Both the position numbers and the translations under genes were made by a program. From NCBI GenBank assembly GCA_017303835.1, contig JAFLBI010000002.1:1-64000 (forward strand): 64,000 nucleotides of DNA, read 5' to 3'. The notes under the pieces were generated by a model that made no database searches, was not told the origin of the DNA, and saw only the letters and a list, made by a program, of their open reading frames with translations. Shown piece after piece: positions 36,859-43,666 of this stretch (position 1 is its first letter; each line of letters begins with the position of its first letter). This DNA is from Chitinophagales bacterium (lineage in GTDB: Bacteria > Bacteroidota > Bacteroidia > Chitinophagales > Chitinophagaceae).

Positions 36859-37947
36859 CTAATTAGTTAGTATGAGATGTATGAAATCTTTATTATCGTA
36901 AATATTACCAGAAAAGAAATGATAATTTCTACTCTCAGATTCAAGACTAAATGACTTCTCTACTATGAATGTGTTATTATTGTATTGTTGTGAATTATTG
37001 TTCCTGTGCCTTAGATTTTTTGTCGTATTTTTTTTGGTCCTTTTACTTAACATTATATTATTTCCTGTTATTTTTTTTAATTCTCTAAGTGATAATTTCT
37101 TTTCAATAGCATAAGTAACATGACAATTAATAAGGCTTATTTTTTTTAGAGAAATGAAATAGGCAATGTATTCACTATTAAAAGACTTTAGTAATTTCAT
37201 TTCTAAATCACTACTCATTTTTTTAAAAATATTCTCTTTTTTTATTTTTTTAAAAAGAAGGACATTAAACTGATGATTGAGATAATAGTTTTGAAATGCA
37301 ATAAAGCTTTGGATCCTATTATTTATCTTGACTAACACTTCAGTATGTACTTGACTTTTTTCAGTAGATGATGGTTGAAAAAAAAATGGTGCTTGGGATA
37401 ACAACTTCCTTATACTATCAGACCTAAAAAATAATTTTTCTTTGTCAATTAGAATCTCTCTTAAAACTATTTTATTTTTTAATAAATCATTTAAATAGTC
37501 ATATAGGGACCCTTGTTCTATATGATTTTCGATTTTCTGCCCCAAAAGTAGGGCTTTGTTTTGTAGACAAATATCTGATAACAATTCACCTATCAGTTCT
37601 TTTCGGTAATGCTCATCGCTTTTCATATTTAAGTAGCTTGAAATCTTTTTAAGATACCCCCAAGAAAATAGCGATGAGTATCTTGAAAGCTCCGTAACAT
37701 ATTTGAACACCATTTTGATCTCAACCATCTTTTCCAATTCTACTGGAGAAAAAAAATCTCCATAAAGTGGTACAAGCTTTTGTGATAAGTACTGTATGCA
37801 CTCCTTGATATCAGTGATATCTTTTGGATTATGAGTTAAAATGAATCCGCCAATATCACTAAACATATTGATCAAATGAATATTTGTATTTATTTTAAAA
37901 TTCAGAAGGTCGGGCTCAATTGAATAATAAGTTGGCTCTTGATTCAT
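36859..37947 (-). CDS. Hypothetical protein, 362 aa, Asn/Lys-rich
   Basis: I do not recognise this protein. It has no signal peptide and no clear membrane segment and looks mostly helical, with charged Lys-rich stretches (FKKIKKENIFKKM) and an Asn/Lys/Thr-rich low-complexity region near residues 305-325. Codon use is extremely AT-rich, unlike the crt genes beside it. It follows the lipoprotein gene at 37977-39224 by 29 bp on the same strand, so the two probably form an operon. A helix-turn-helix-like segment LSLRELKKITGNNIML near residues 283-298 is suggestive but weak. Possible horizontal acquisition. Confidence 0.7.
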   Translation of the reverse strand: MNQEPTYYSIEPDLLNFKINTNIHLINMFSDIGGFILTHNPKDITDIKECIQYLSQKLVPLYGDFFSPVELEKMVEIKMVFKYVTELSRYSSLFSWGYLKKISSYLNMKSDEHYRKELIGELLSDICLQNKALLLGQKIENHIEQGSLYDYLNDLLKNKIVLREILIDKEKLFFRSDSIRKLLSQAPFFFQPSSTEKSQVHTEVLVKINNRIQSFIAFQNYYLNHQFNVLLFKKIKKENIFKKMSSDLEMKLLKSFNSEYIAYFISLKKISLINCHVTYAIEKKLSLRELKKITGNNIMLSKRTKKNTTKNLRHRNNNSQQYNNNTFIVEKSFSLESESRNYHFFSGNIYDNKDFIHLILTN

Positions 37948-37976
37948 TTTAACATTTTAGTTCAATATAAATAATA

Positions 37977-39224
37977 TCAGTACATTCTACTCCTGCTGTG
38001 ATTCCACTGTTGAGTTGAATTTGTGCCGTCACTTCTCTGATATAGTCCATGGGTAGAACAACTCCAATTTATCAGTACAAGTGGTGGAGCAAGATAAATG
38101 GGATAGTTATAGTGATTTAAAAGTGTTATTTTTCTTGTACCTGTTATATTCGGATCACTAGTTGTAAAGGTTGACCAAACAGGTTCAACAGTAGTGTCAT
38201 AAATCGTGAGACCATCTATATATGTATAGCCTAGGAAAGTCGTTGAATAAGTAATTTTTGCTTGATGTTTGTATTTTAATCGGAAGTATATCCCACGCAT
38301 AGCATCAGTCCACCCAGGTTCAGTTGGGCCTAAGTCTTCTTCTTCGGATTCATCATTTATATCAATCGAATAGTTATAAGCGACTCCACCACCGCCACCA
38401 CCTTGATCGTCTTGCGGGTTCTCTACTTCTTGATTCTGGGAATTAGTACATGTTCTTCCAAGATAAGTTTCTGTTTCAAATGATGTGCCATCGCTATAAT
38501 AGTAAGTGGTTATCAGATACCAATCCGTGCAATTAATGGTGGTTGTCTCATAATTTTTATTGGTATTTTTTTTGCTCTTATTGGACACATATCCCGCGGA
38601 AATAACTTTACCATCCTTAACTTTAATCTCTGAAATCAAATTTAAACCTAGGCCAAATGTTTTATATTCTCCATTTAAACTTGGTTTCTTATTATTAAAA
38701 ATATCCAGCAAATTTTTTTGAACACTAAGACTACTTATATTATTTAAGCTTTCTTCTTTTTCTGGATAAAAAACTGATATATAACCTGAAAGAAGTTTAT
38801 CATTTTTATCGAATATAATAATGAGATTCGAAACAGAGTTATTGGTTATACCTAGCTGAACTTTTAAGCTATCATGAATTTGAAGAAAATAAATATTATA
38901 GTTCTTGTTAGAGGTTAAAAGATTGCCTTTAGTTCTAAATATTGCTTTTTGGAGATGATCTATATTCCTGTTTTTATTTGAGCCTGATAAATTAGTGGTT
39001 ACAGTTGAAGACTCAGTCGTTTGAACTAAACTCTCATCTGATTTACTGCTTCCAGAAATACTTTTAATGCGTTGCTTCTGTAGCCAACTATTTATGTCGT
39101 TTGTAAGATTATTAACTGTGTCGGCTGATTCAATTTTTTTTGCACAGGATGCAAGAAGAAATAACAGAGCGATTATAAAATTGCTTGTTAGGAAAAGATT
39201 GGGTTTACTTTTTAGATATTTCAT
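37977..39224 (-). CDS. Hypothetical lipoprotein, 415 aa
   Basis: A secreted lipoprotein: a basic N-terminus, a hydrophobic stretch FIIALLFLLA and a lipobox ending at Cys27 (LLASC). The mature part has a Ser/Thr-rich linker, a middle segment LIIIFDKNDKLLSGYISVFY, then a Cys-containing stretch, a run of six glycines near residue 274, a Glu/Asp-rich segment, and a C-terminal region with WSCSTHGLY. Such glycine-linker proteins are common as surface lipoproteins in Bacteroidota; the function is unknown. It is transcribed with the 362-aa gene downstream. A 14-bp hairpin precedes the start. Confidence 0.75.
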   Translation of the reverse strand: MKYLKSKPNLFLTSNFIIALLFLLASCAKKIESADTVNNLTNDINSWLQKQRIKSISGSSKSDESLVQTTESSTVTTNLSGSNKNRNIDHLQKAIFRTKGNLLTSNKNYNIYFLQIHDSLKVQLGITNNSVSNLIIIFDKNDKLLSGYISVFYPEKEESLNNISSLSVQKNLLDIFNNKKPSLNGEYKTFGLGLNLISEIKVKDGKVISAGYVSNKSKKNTNKNYETTTINCTDWYLITTYYYSDGTSFETETYLGRTCTNSQNQEVENPQDDQGGGGGGVAYNYSIDINDESEEEDLGPTEPGWTDAMRGIYFRLKYKHQAKITYSTTFLGYTYIDGLTIYDTTVEPVWSTFTTSDPNITGTRKITLLNHYNYPIYLAPPLVLINWSCSTHGLYQRSDGTNSTQQWNHSRSRMY

Positions 39225-39519
39225 ATTTTTTTATTTGAAAATATCTAGAAGGGGTAACAGTAAAAACTGTGTTTTTCCTCAGTTTTTGCTGTTAAATAAA
39301 TTATAATTTGTATTATTAATAAAAACAGTTGTTTATAAATACATTTATAATATAATGTGAATTCATTCACTTAATTTACCGTTGTTTAACGGGTAGTTAG
39401 TCCGTTAAATAACGGGATATATAATACTCGTATGAAAAAAAATTCAATTTTTTTCATCATTCACTTTAAGAAACATTATGATATAACCATTTTTCAAAGA
39501 AATAGCAGTTCTTATTTGG
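39225..39519. other. AT-rich spacer with four inverted repeats
   Basis: The 295-bp gap holds no gene but several hairpins. AACAGTAAAAACTG (39256-39269) pairs with CAGTTTTTGCTGTT (39280-39293) with one G-U; CCGTTGTTTAACGGG (39379-39393) and CCGTTAAATAACGGG (39402-39416) are two small tandem hairpins 8 bp apart; ATGAAAAAAAATTC onward (39432-39457) forms a near-perfect A/T palindrome. The first lies in the presumed leader of the lipoprotein gene; the last is placed like a terminator for the 39520-39870 remnant. Confidence 0.55.
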
Positions 39520-39870
39520 TTAATTAGTAAGGTACATCAAAAGACTGTGAAAGTATTCGGACCAAAATTGGTAGAAAACACTATCGTTTAGCTTATACAC
39601 ATAGCGTTCATCTTGATCTAAGTAAACTCTTTGCTCTGCACCGCTTGCTATAAATCTGGATTCAGCGTGGCTGGTAAACCAAAGTTGATTATCAGTGATC
39701 CATTCAATCAGCTTCTCTGTTTCTTCTTCTTTTGTGAACTTTGGTTTTTGAGAGCTTCCACTTGCTTCCTTGCTTTTTCTAAGGTAGTGGGCTGCTGCGC
39801 AGATAAGATTCTCTGTTGCATGATTGCTAATTCCTGAAATGATAATTTGTAATTCATGTTTTACATTCAT
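39520..39870 (-). pseudogene. Truncated polyvalent-protein-kinase-like remnant, 116 aa
   Basis: The last 40 residues (GAEQRVYLDQDERYVYKLND, followed by FYQFWSEYFHSLL) match the beginning of the putative polyvalent protein kinase-type domain found in Bacteroidota mobile elements, where the strand-loop-Lys segment is normally followed by a much longer kinase-like lobe. Here the frame stops soon after, so the catalytic part is missing. The N-terminal 55 residues look like a short helical DNA-adjacent or linker region. It has its own ATG at 39870. It could be a functional small protein, but truncation is more likely. It supports a mobile-element origin for this patch. Confidence 0.55.
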
Positions 39871-40002
39871 TTGGTCAAAGGTAAATAATTAGTGTAACTC
39901 TCCCTATTCGCTCCACTCAATCAAAATCAATCCGTTATGATTTAAGTAAAGAATTTGACTATAAACTCCAATGAATGTGATTTTCAAACGGTACCTAGTA
40001 CA
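39871..40002. other. Spacer left of the tRNA-derived array
   Basis: About 130 bp between the remnant gene and the first tRNA-derived repeat. I see no gene, RNA or clear hairpin. It ends in CCTAGTACA just before the first repeat copy at 40003. Confidence 0.4.
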
Positions 40003-40387
40003 TAGTCTCGCCCAGAATCGAATGCTGAGCTATGGCCAGAATCCCGACCGAAGCGTCGTGTGACTGGGATATCATGAATAGAAAAAAGTAAAGTAGTCTC
40101 GCCCAGAATCGAATGCTGAGCTATGGCCAGAATCCCGACCGAAGCGTCGTGTGACTGGGATATCATGAATAGAAAAAAGTAAAGTAGTCTCGCCCAGAAT
40201 CGAATGCTGACGCCATGGTCAGCATTCCGACCGCAAGCGTCGGATGGAACACACCGACCGAAGCGTCATGTGACTGGGATGTCTTGAATGAAAAAATAAA
40301 GTAGTCTCGCCCAGAATCGAATGCTGACGCTATGGTCAGCATCCCGACCGAAGCGTCGGGACTGGGATATGATGCGTTTGAAAAAAG
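40003..40387 (-). repeat. Tandem array of four tRNA-Arg 3'-end modules with hairpin inserts
   Basis: The 20-base tRNA 3' terminus (TAGTCTCGCCCAGAATCGAA on the + strand) recurs at 40003, 40094, 40185 and 40302, and is native at 40388. Unit lengths are 91, 91, 117 and 86 bp; the first two are identical. Read in the tRNA sense, each unit is ATATCCCAG or CATCCCAG, then an insert, then TTCGATTCTGGGCGAGACTA and a T-rich tail. It thus reproduces the variable loop, T arm and acceptor 3' strand with 38-70 bases inserted between the 5' T stem and the T loop. The unit next to the tRNA has a 40-base insert made of two perfect 7-6-7 hairpins. There is no CRISPR-like spacing. Confidence 0.85.
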
Positions 40388-40459
40388 TAGTCTCGCCCAG
40401 AATCGAACTGGGATATCAAGTTCCGGAGACTTGCGTACTATCCATTGTACTACGAGACC
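40388..40459 (-). tRNA. tRNA-Arg (CCG anticodon)
   Basis: A complete 72-base cloverleaf can be drawn on the minus strand. The acceptor GGTCTCG pairs with CGAGACT (the first pair is G-U), T8 and A9 are present, the D stem is GTAC/GTAC, the anticodon arm CAAGT-CTCCGGA-ACTTG gives anticodon CCG, the T arm is CCCAG-TTCGATT-CTGGG and the discriminator is A. CCA is not encoded; CTTTTTTC follows. It reads CGG codons. The 3' end faces the array of tRNA-derived modules and the AT-rich island, the usual geometry for an integration target. Confidence 0.95.
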
Positions 40460-40477
40460 AGTAAAACAAAAATAGCC

Positions 40478-41056
40478 TTACTTTCCAAAGGCGGCAATAT
40501 TACTGCCAAATATCTTCACGGCAATTGCCAGTAGAATTACGCCAAAGAATTTTCTGATAGCGGTTAATCCGCCCTGACCGAGAAATTTCTCAATCCATTT
40601 CAAAGACTTCAGCACGATGTATACAATGATGAGGTTGATAATGATGCCAGATAAAATATAGGCTTCTTCAAAATTGGCTTTTAAAGACATGATGGTGGTC
40701 AGTGTACCGCTACCTGCAATGATTGGGAATGCGATGGGTACCACCGTGCCAGTTTTTGCATCATTATCGCTTTTGAAAATTTCATGACCAAGTACCATTT
40801 CCAATCCGAGTAAGAAGATAACGATAGAGCCACCAACCGCAAAGGAGCGGATATCTACACCAAGTATATTCAGGAAAGGTTTCCCTACAAAGAGAAAGAG
40901 AATCATCAATCCACCTGAGATCAAAGTGGCTTGCAAGTTGCGGATGCTACCCATTTTTTCTTTCAAGGAAATGAGCAGAGGAATGGAGCCTACAATATCA
41001 ATTACCGCAAACAGCGTAAAAGTTACGGTGAGCAATTCATCAATATTGATTCCCAT
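40478..41056 (-). CDS. MarC family integral membrane protein
   Basis: A 192-residue membrane protein with six predicted helices. ATG 41056 (MGINIDELLTVTFTLFAVID) is preferred; a start at 41122 would add 22 non-homologous residues and run into the terminator of the neighbouring gene. The family core is visible in FAVIDIVGSIPLLISL and in PIAFPIIAGSGTLTTIMSL. MarC/YhgN proteins are inner-membrane proteins of unclear function; the old link to multiple antibiotic resistance is not supported. It stands alone between tRNA-Arg and the BtuB-like gene. Confidence 0.9.
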   Translation of the reverse strand: MGINIDELLTVTFTLFAVIDIVGSIPLLISLKEKMGSIRNLQATLISGGLMILFLFVGKPFLNILGVDIRSFAVGGSIVIFLLGLEMVLGHEIFKSDNDAKTGTVVPIAFPIIAGSGTLTTIMSLKANFEEAYILSGIIINLIIVYIVLKSLKWIEKFLGQGGLTAIRKFFGVILLAIAVKIFGSNIAAFGK

Positions 41057-41081
41057 GAGCTTGTTTTGGCCGCAAAATACA

Positions 41082-41108
41082 AACAAAAAACTCCGCGAAT
41101 GCGGAGTT
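41082..41108 (-). terminator. Intrinsic terminator of the BtuB-like gene
   Basis: AACTCCGC (41089-41096) and GCGGAGTT (41101-41108) form a perfect 8-bp stem with a GAAT loop; on the minus strand it is followed by TTTTTTGTTTG. It lies 24 bp after the receptor stop and upstream of marC. Confidence 0.9.
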
Positions 41109-41131
41109 GATGATTTGTTCATGGAGTTTGA

Positions 41132-43261
41132 TTAGAAACGGAGTTGCAGTGTAGCACTGACAGTTCTGGGTCTGGTGCGGTAGCCATTGAGTTCCAGGTA
41201 TTCCTGATTAAAGAGGTTGAAAACAGCAGTCTGCAAACTTGCATTGGGGTGAATATTCCAGTTGGCAGAAAGATTGAACAATGTAAAACCTGCTACTGAC
41301 TGCTTGCCCAATGCGCCAAATGGGCCGAGGTTTCCTACATAGGCCACATCTTGTCTGCTGCCAATGCTACGCATGTCTGCCTGCACCAGCCACTTTGTAT
41401 TGGGTTTGTAGCGAAGACTAGCATTCACGATTTGTGCTGGCCTGCGAACTGTTTGATCATTCAAATTACCTGTAATAAAAGCACCATTACTGTATAACTG
41501 CACATGGTTGTTTGCGGTCTTACCTGCATTTAGGTATGATGGGTCAAAATATAATTTGCCATCGTTATTGCTGAAATTGGTGCTGAATGTCCATTTTGGT
41601 CCGAAGAAAATATCTAATCCTGTTTCAAAGCCACTGTTCACTTGCTTGCCAGTGTTCAGGTAAGTATCGCCTCTATAATCAGCAAAGCCTAAACTATTGA
41701 TGGGTTTGCTACCATTCCACAAGTAGACGTAATCGATGTAGTTGTCCACTGTGTTATGATAAATCGCTAAACGAAACTGCATCACATCATCTACCAATGC
41801 TTTGATCCCAATTTCCTTACTCAGGCTTTGTTCTGCTTTCAGGTCTTTATTGCCCCGTGAGATACCGCTGGTGAAATTTCGTTCAGGTGCGTATGAGTGG
41901 TAGAGGCTAGGTGCTGTAAAGCCGGATGCGATATTACCGTAAAGGCTCACATTGTCTGTGAATACAAGTGATGCACCGAGTTGATAATTGATATATGAGC
42001 CAAAACGATTGTTATTGCCTGCTCTGATACCCCCTTCAACCAATAATTGTTGCTTGCCTAAATCAACCTGCCAATTGCTATTTATGTATGCAAAGGCAGT
42101 ATTCATCTTGGCGCCAACTGTATCATAATTGGTTTTGGTAGAAAAATTGAATGCATAGTTCACATAATCAGTGCGCACATTCATTTTATCCTGCACAAAA
42201 CCCGCACCACCTACTAATTTCAATTTGCCTTGCTGATAATTCAGTTGCAATTCGTTTGTCAGGTTTTCGCCATTGTAAGTTCCATCAAAAATGGTTCTAT
42301 CGTAAGCGATAGGCGTGAGGCTGATTAGTGAAGAATCATTGAAGTCTCTACGTTCAGTTTTGGTATAACCTCCAAATACTTTAACGAAGAACTTCTCATT
42401 CAGCTTTTTACTGAATCCATAAGTAAACAAGTCTCTATTGAAACGCAGTGTATGGTTTTCATCATCCCTGAATGCGCCATTCGCGATATCGGCAATTTGT
42501 CTTACGCCTCTCCATGATACATAGGCATCCCAATCTTTTCCTTCAAATCCTGTTTTCACTGCATAATCTGCTTTGAAGAAATTCTTTGGGCGGTTGATGA
42601 AGAAGCCTGTGGCAGGAGGTAATACGCCATTGAAACCTTTGTTTACGCTATTGGTGGCTTCCGCCTGAATATAAAAGCCATTCTTGGCTGCGAATTGTAT
42701 ACCGCCTTGTGTATTCCAGAAAGAAGTGTTTTTACCAAAACTGCCGATGGTGTTGTTCAGCATGCCATGTAGCCCGAGCTTATTTGGTTTGCGCGTAATG
42801 ATGTTCACCACACCTCCAACAGCAGAGTTGCCATAGAGTGTTCCTTGCGCGCCACGCACCACTTCCACACGATCTACATTGTTAAGCGATACTTCAGCAA
42901 AATCTAAACCATTATCCGGTGTTGATGCATCACTCAATTTAATCCCATCAATCATGATGAGGTTTTGTCGGTTGTCTGCACCGCGAATAAACAGTGTTTG
43001 TAGAGAGCCTGGTACTTGAAATGTGCCCGGTACAAAAATGCCTTCTGCTTTTTGCAGCAGGTCGGCTAAGTTTTGATAAGCCTGCTCTTTAATGTCTTTG
43101 TTGCTGATCAGCGATACACTTCTCGGTGTATTAAGAATGGATTGGGCGCTGCGTGTAGCAGTTACGGTAACTGCTTTTAATTCATGAATGGTGCTGTCTT
43201 TTTGTGCGTAAACAGCGGTTGTGCCCATCATAAGGGCGGTGAAGATGTTTTTGATGCTCAT
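41132..43261 (-). CDS. btuB: TonB-dependent receptor, probably cobalamin transporter BtuB-like
   Basis: A 709-residue outer-membrane receptor. The start is ATG 43261, followed by a signal peptide ending near VYAQ. The plug domain has AVTVTATRSAQSILNTPRS, LQTLFIRGADNRQNLIMIDG and VEVVRGAQGTLYGNSAVGG; a 22-strand barrel follows, ending in the aromatic C-terminus TLQLRF. The family signatures alone do not fix the ligand, but a cobalamin riboswitch lies directly upstream on the same strand, so the receptor probably imports B12 or a related corrinoid with TonB energy. It has a good terminator. No btuCD or other corrinoid genes are adjacent. Confidence 0.9.
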   Translation of the reverse strand: MSIKNIFTALMMGTTAVYAQKDSTIHELKAVTVTATRSAQSILNTPRSVSLISNKDIKEQAYQNLADLLQKAEGIFVPGTFQVPGSLQTLFIRGADNRQNLIMIDGIKLSDASTPDNGLDFAEVSLNNVDRVEVVRGAQGTLYGNSAVGGVVNIITRKPNKLGLHGMLNNTIGSFGKNTSFWNTQGGIQFAAKNGFYIQAEATNSVNKGFNGVLPPATGFFINRPKNFFKADYAVKTGFEGKDWDAYVSWRGVRQIADIANGAFRDDENHTLRFNRDLFTYGFSKKLNEKFFVKVFGGYTKTERRDFNDSSLISLTPIAYDRTIFDGTYNGENLTNELQLNYQQGKLKLVGGAGFVQDKMNVRTDYVNYAFNFSTKTNYDTVGAKMNTAFAYINSNWQVDLGKQQLLVEGGIRAGNNNRFGSYINYQLGASLVFTDNVSLYGNIASGFTAPSLYHSYAPERNFTSGISRGNKDLKAEQSLSKEIGIKALVDDVMQFRLAIYHNTVDNYIDYVYLWNGSKPINSLGFADYRGDTYLNTGKQVNSGFETGLDIFFGPKWTFSTNFSNNDGKLYFDPSYLNAGKTANNHVQLYSNGAFITGNLNDQTVRRPAQIVNASLRYKPNTKWLVQADMRSIGSRQDVAYVGNLGPFGALGKQSVAGFTLFNLSANWNIHPNASLQTAVFNLFNQEYLELNGYRTRPRTVSATLQLRF

Positions 43262-43267
43262 AAACAA

Positions 43268-43381
43268 TCTTTTTTGGTGATTGAATACAAGCTTTCAGAT
43301 CAGATAGTAACAGACGTGAAACGGCTTCTGCAGTAAGACGAATCAGATCCATCGCTTTTCTCCCGAAAGCTCAAGATAATG
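43268..43381 (-). promoter_or_regulatory. Leader between the cobalamin riboswitch and btuB
   Basis: About 115 bases of transcribed leader. No separate gene is seen. It could hold the expression platform; a small GCTTT/AAAGC stem (GAGCTTTCGGGAGAAAAGC on the minus strand, about 43349-43367) is visible, but the pairing that would hide the start codon is not obvious. Confidence 0.4.
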
Positions 43382-43566
43382 CCGGATCTGGCAGGTCTTC
43401 TGGCTTGTCCGTCACCCAAACATCCTTCCCATTCTTTTGAACAGTGGATTGTGTGGTTTGGGTCAGGGCCATTGCTGGCCTGGACTTACAGCTACGGGGA
43501 TAGCGCCGGATTCACACCGGTCTTCCCTTTTAATCTGTCGATTGAATCGGCAGAACCAAATCCGGA
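43382..43566 (-). promoter_or_regulatory. Cobalamin riboswitch
   Basis: Read on the minus strand it has the B12-box AGCCAGAAGACCTGCC (43387-43402 region), the core GGTGTGAATCCGGCGC, the CCCCGTAGCTGT strand of the L4/P6 core, and a closing P1 helix formed by CCGGATTTGG and CCAGATCCGG. All conserved elements of the class are in the right order over about 185 bases. It should repress btuB when adenosyl- or other cobalamin is plentiful. The start of btuB lies about 120 bases downstream. Confidence 0.93.
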
Positions 43567-43567
43567 A

Positions 43568-43575
43568 CAAATGTA
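43568..43575 (-). promoter_or_regulatory. Candidate -7 box for the riboswitch/btuB transcript
   Basis: TACATTTG on the minus strand matches the Bacteroidota -7 consensus TAnnTTTG and lies immediately upstream of the riboswitch P1 helix, so transcription would begin at the aptamer. A matching -33 TTTG is not evident. Confidence 0.45.
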
Positions 43576-43666
43576 GGGTTGGGTTGGCATTTTTTTTACG
43601 AAGTTCTTCACGCCACGTTGATAAGTGCTTGTTTTGAATCAGTACATTTAGCTTTCAGACTCATCT

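Larger units (their letters stand above)
36664..40387. mobile_element. AT-rich accessory island at the 3' end of tRNA-Arg
   Basis: Between crtY and the 3' end of tRNA-Arg the DNA becomes strikingly AT-rich. It contains two unrecognised genes, a truncated polyvalent-protein-type gene, long AT inverted repeats and repeated copies of the tRNA 3' end. Integrative elements commonly insert at tRNA 3' ends and leave direct repeats of them, so I interpret this as a decayed or mobilisable island. No integrase is visible, and a clean left-hand att copy near crtY was not found, so the boundaries are approximate. Confidence 0.5.

Noticed and set aside
39984-40166. 60-aa reading frame on the minus strand inside the tRNA-derived repeats
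   Set aside because: It only reads through two identical 91-bp repeat units, contains a duplicated peptide as a result, and has no gene-like features.
40003-40387. Possible CRISPR array
   Set aside because: Units are 86-117 bp, the repeated part is the tRNA 3' end plus hairpins, the parts between are not unique spacers, and no cas genes are near.
43379-43637. Two short + strand frames over the riboswitch
   Set aside because: They are antisense to a complete, structurally conserved cobalamin riboswitch and resemble no protein.
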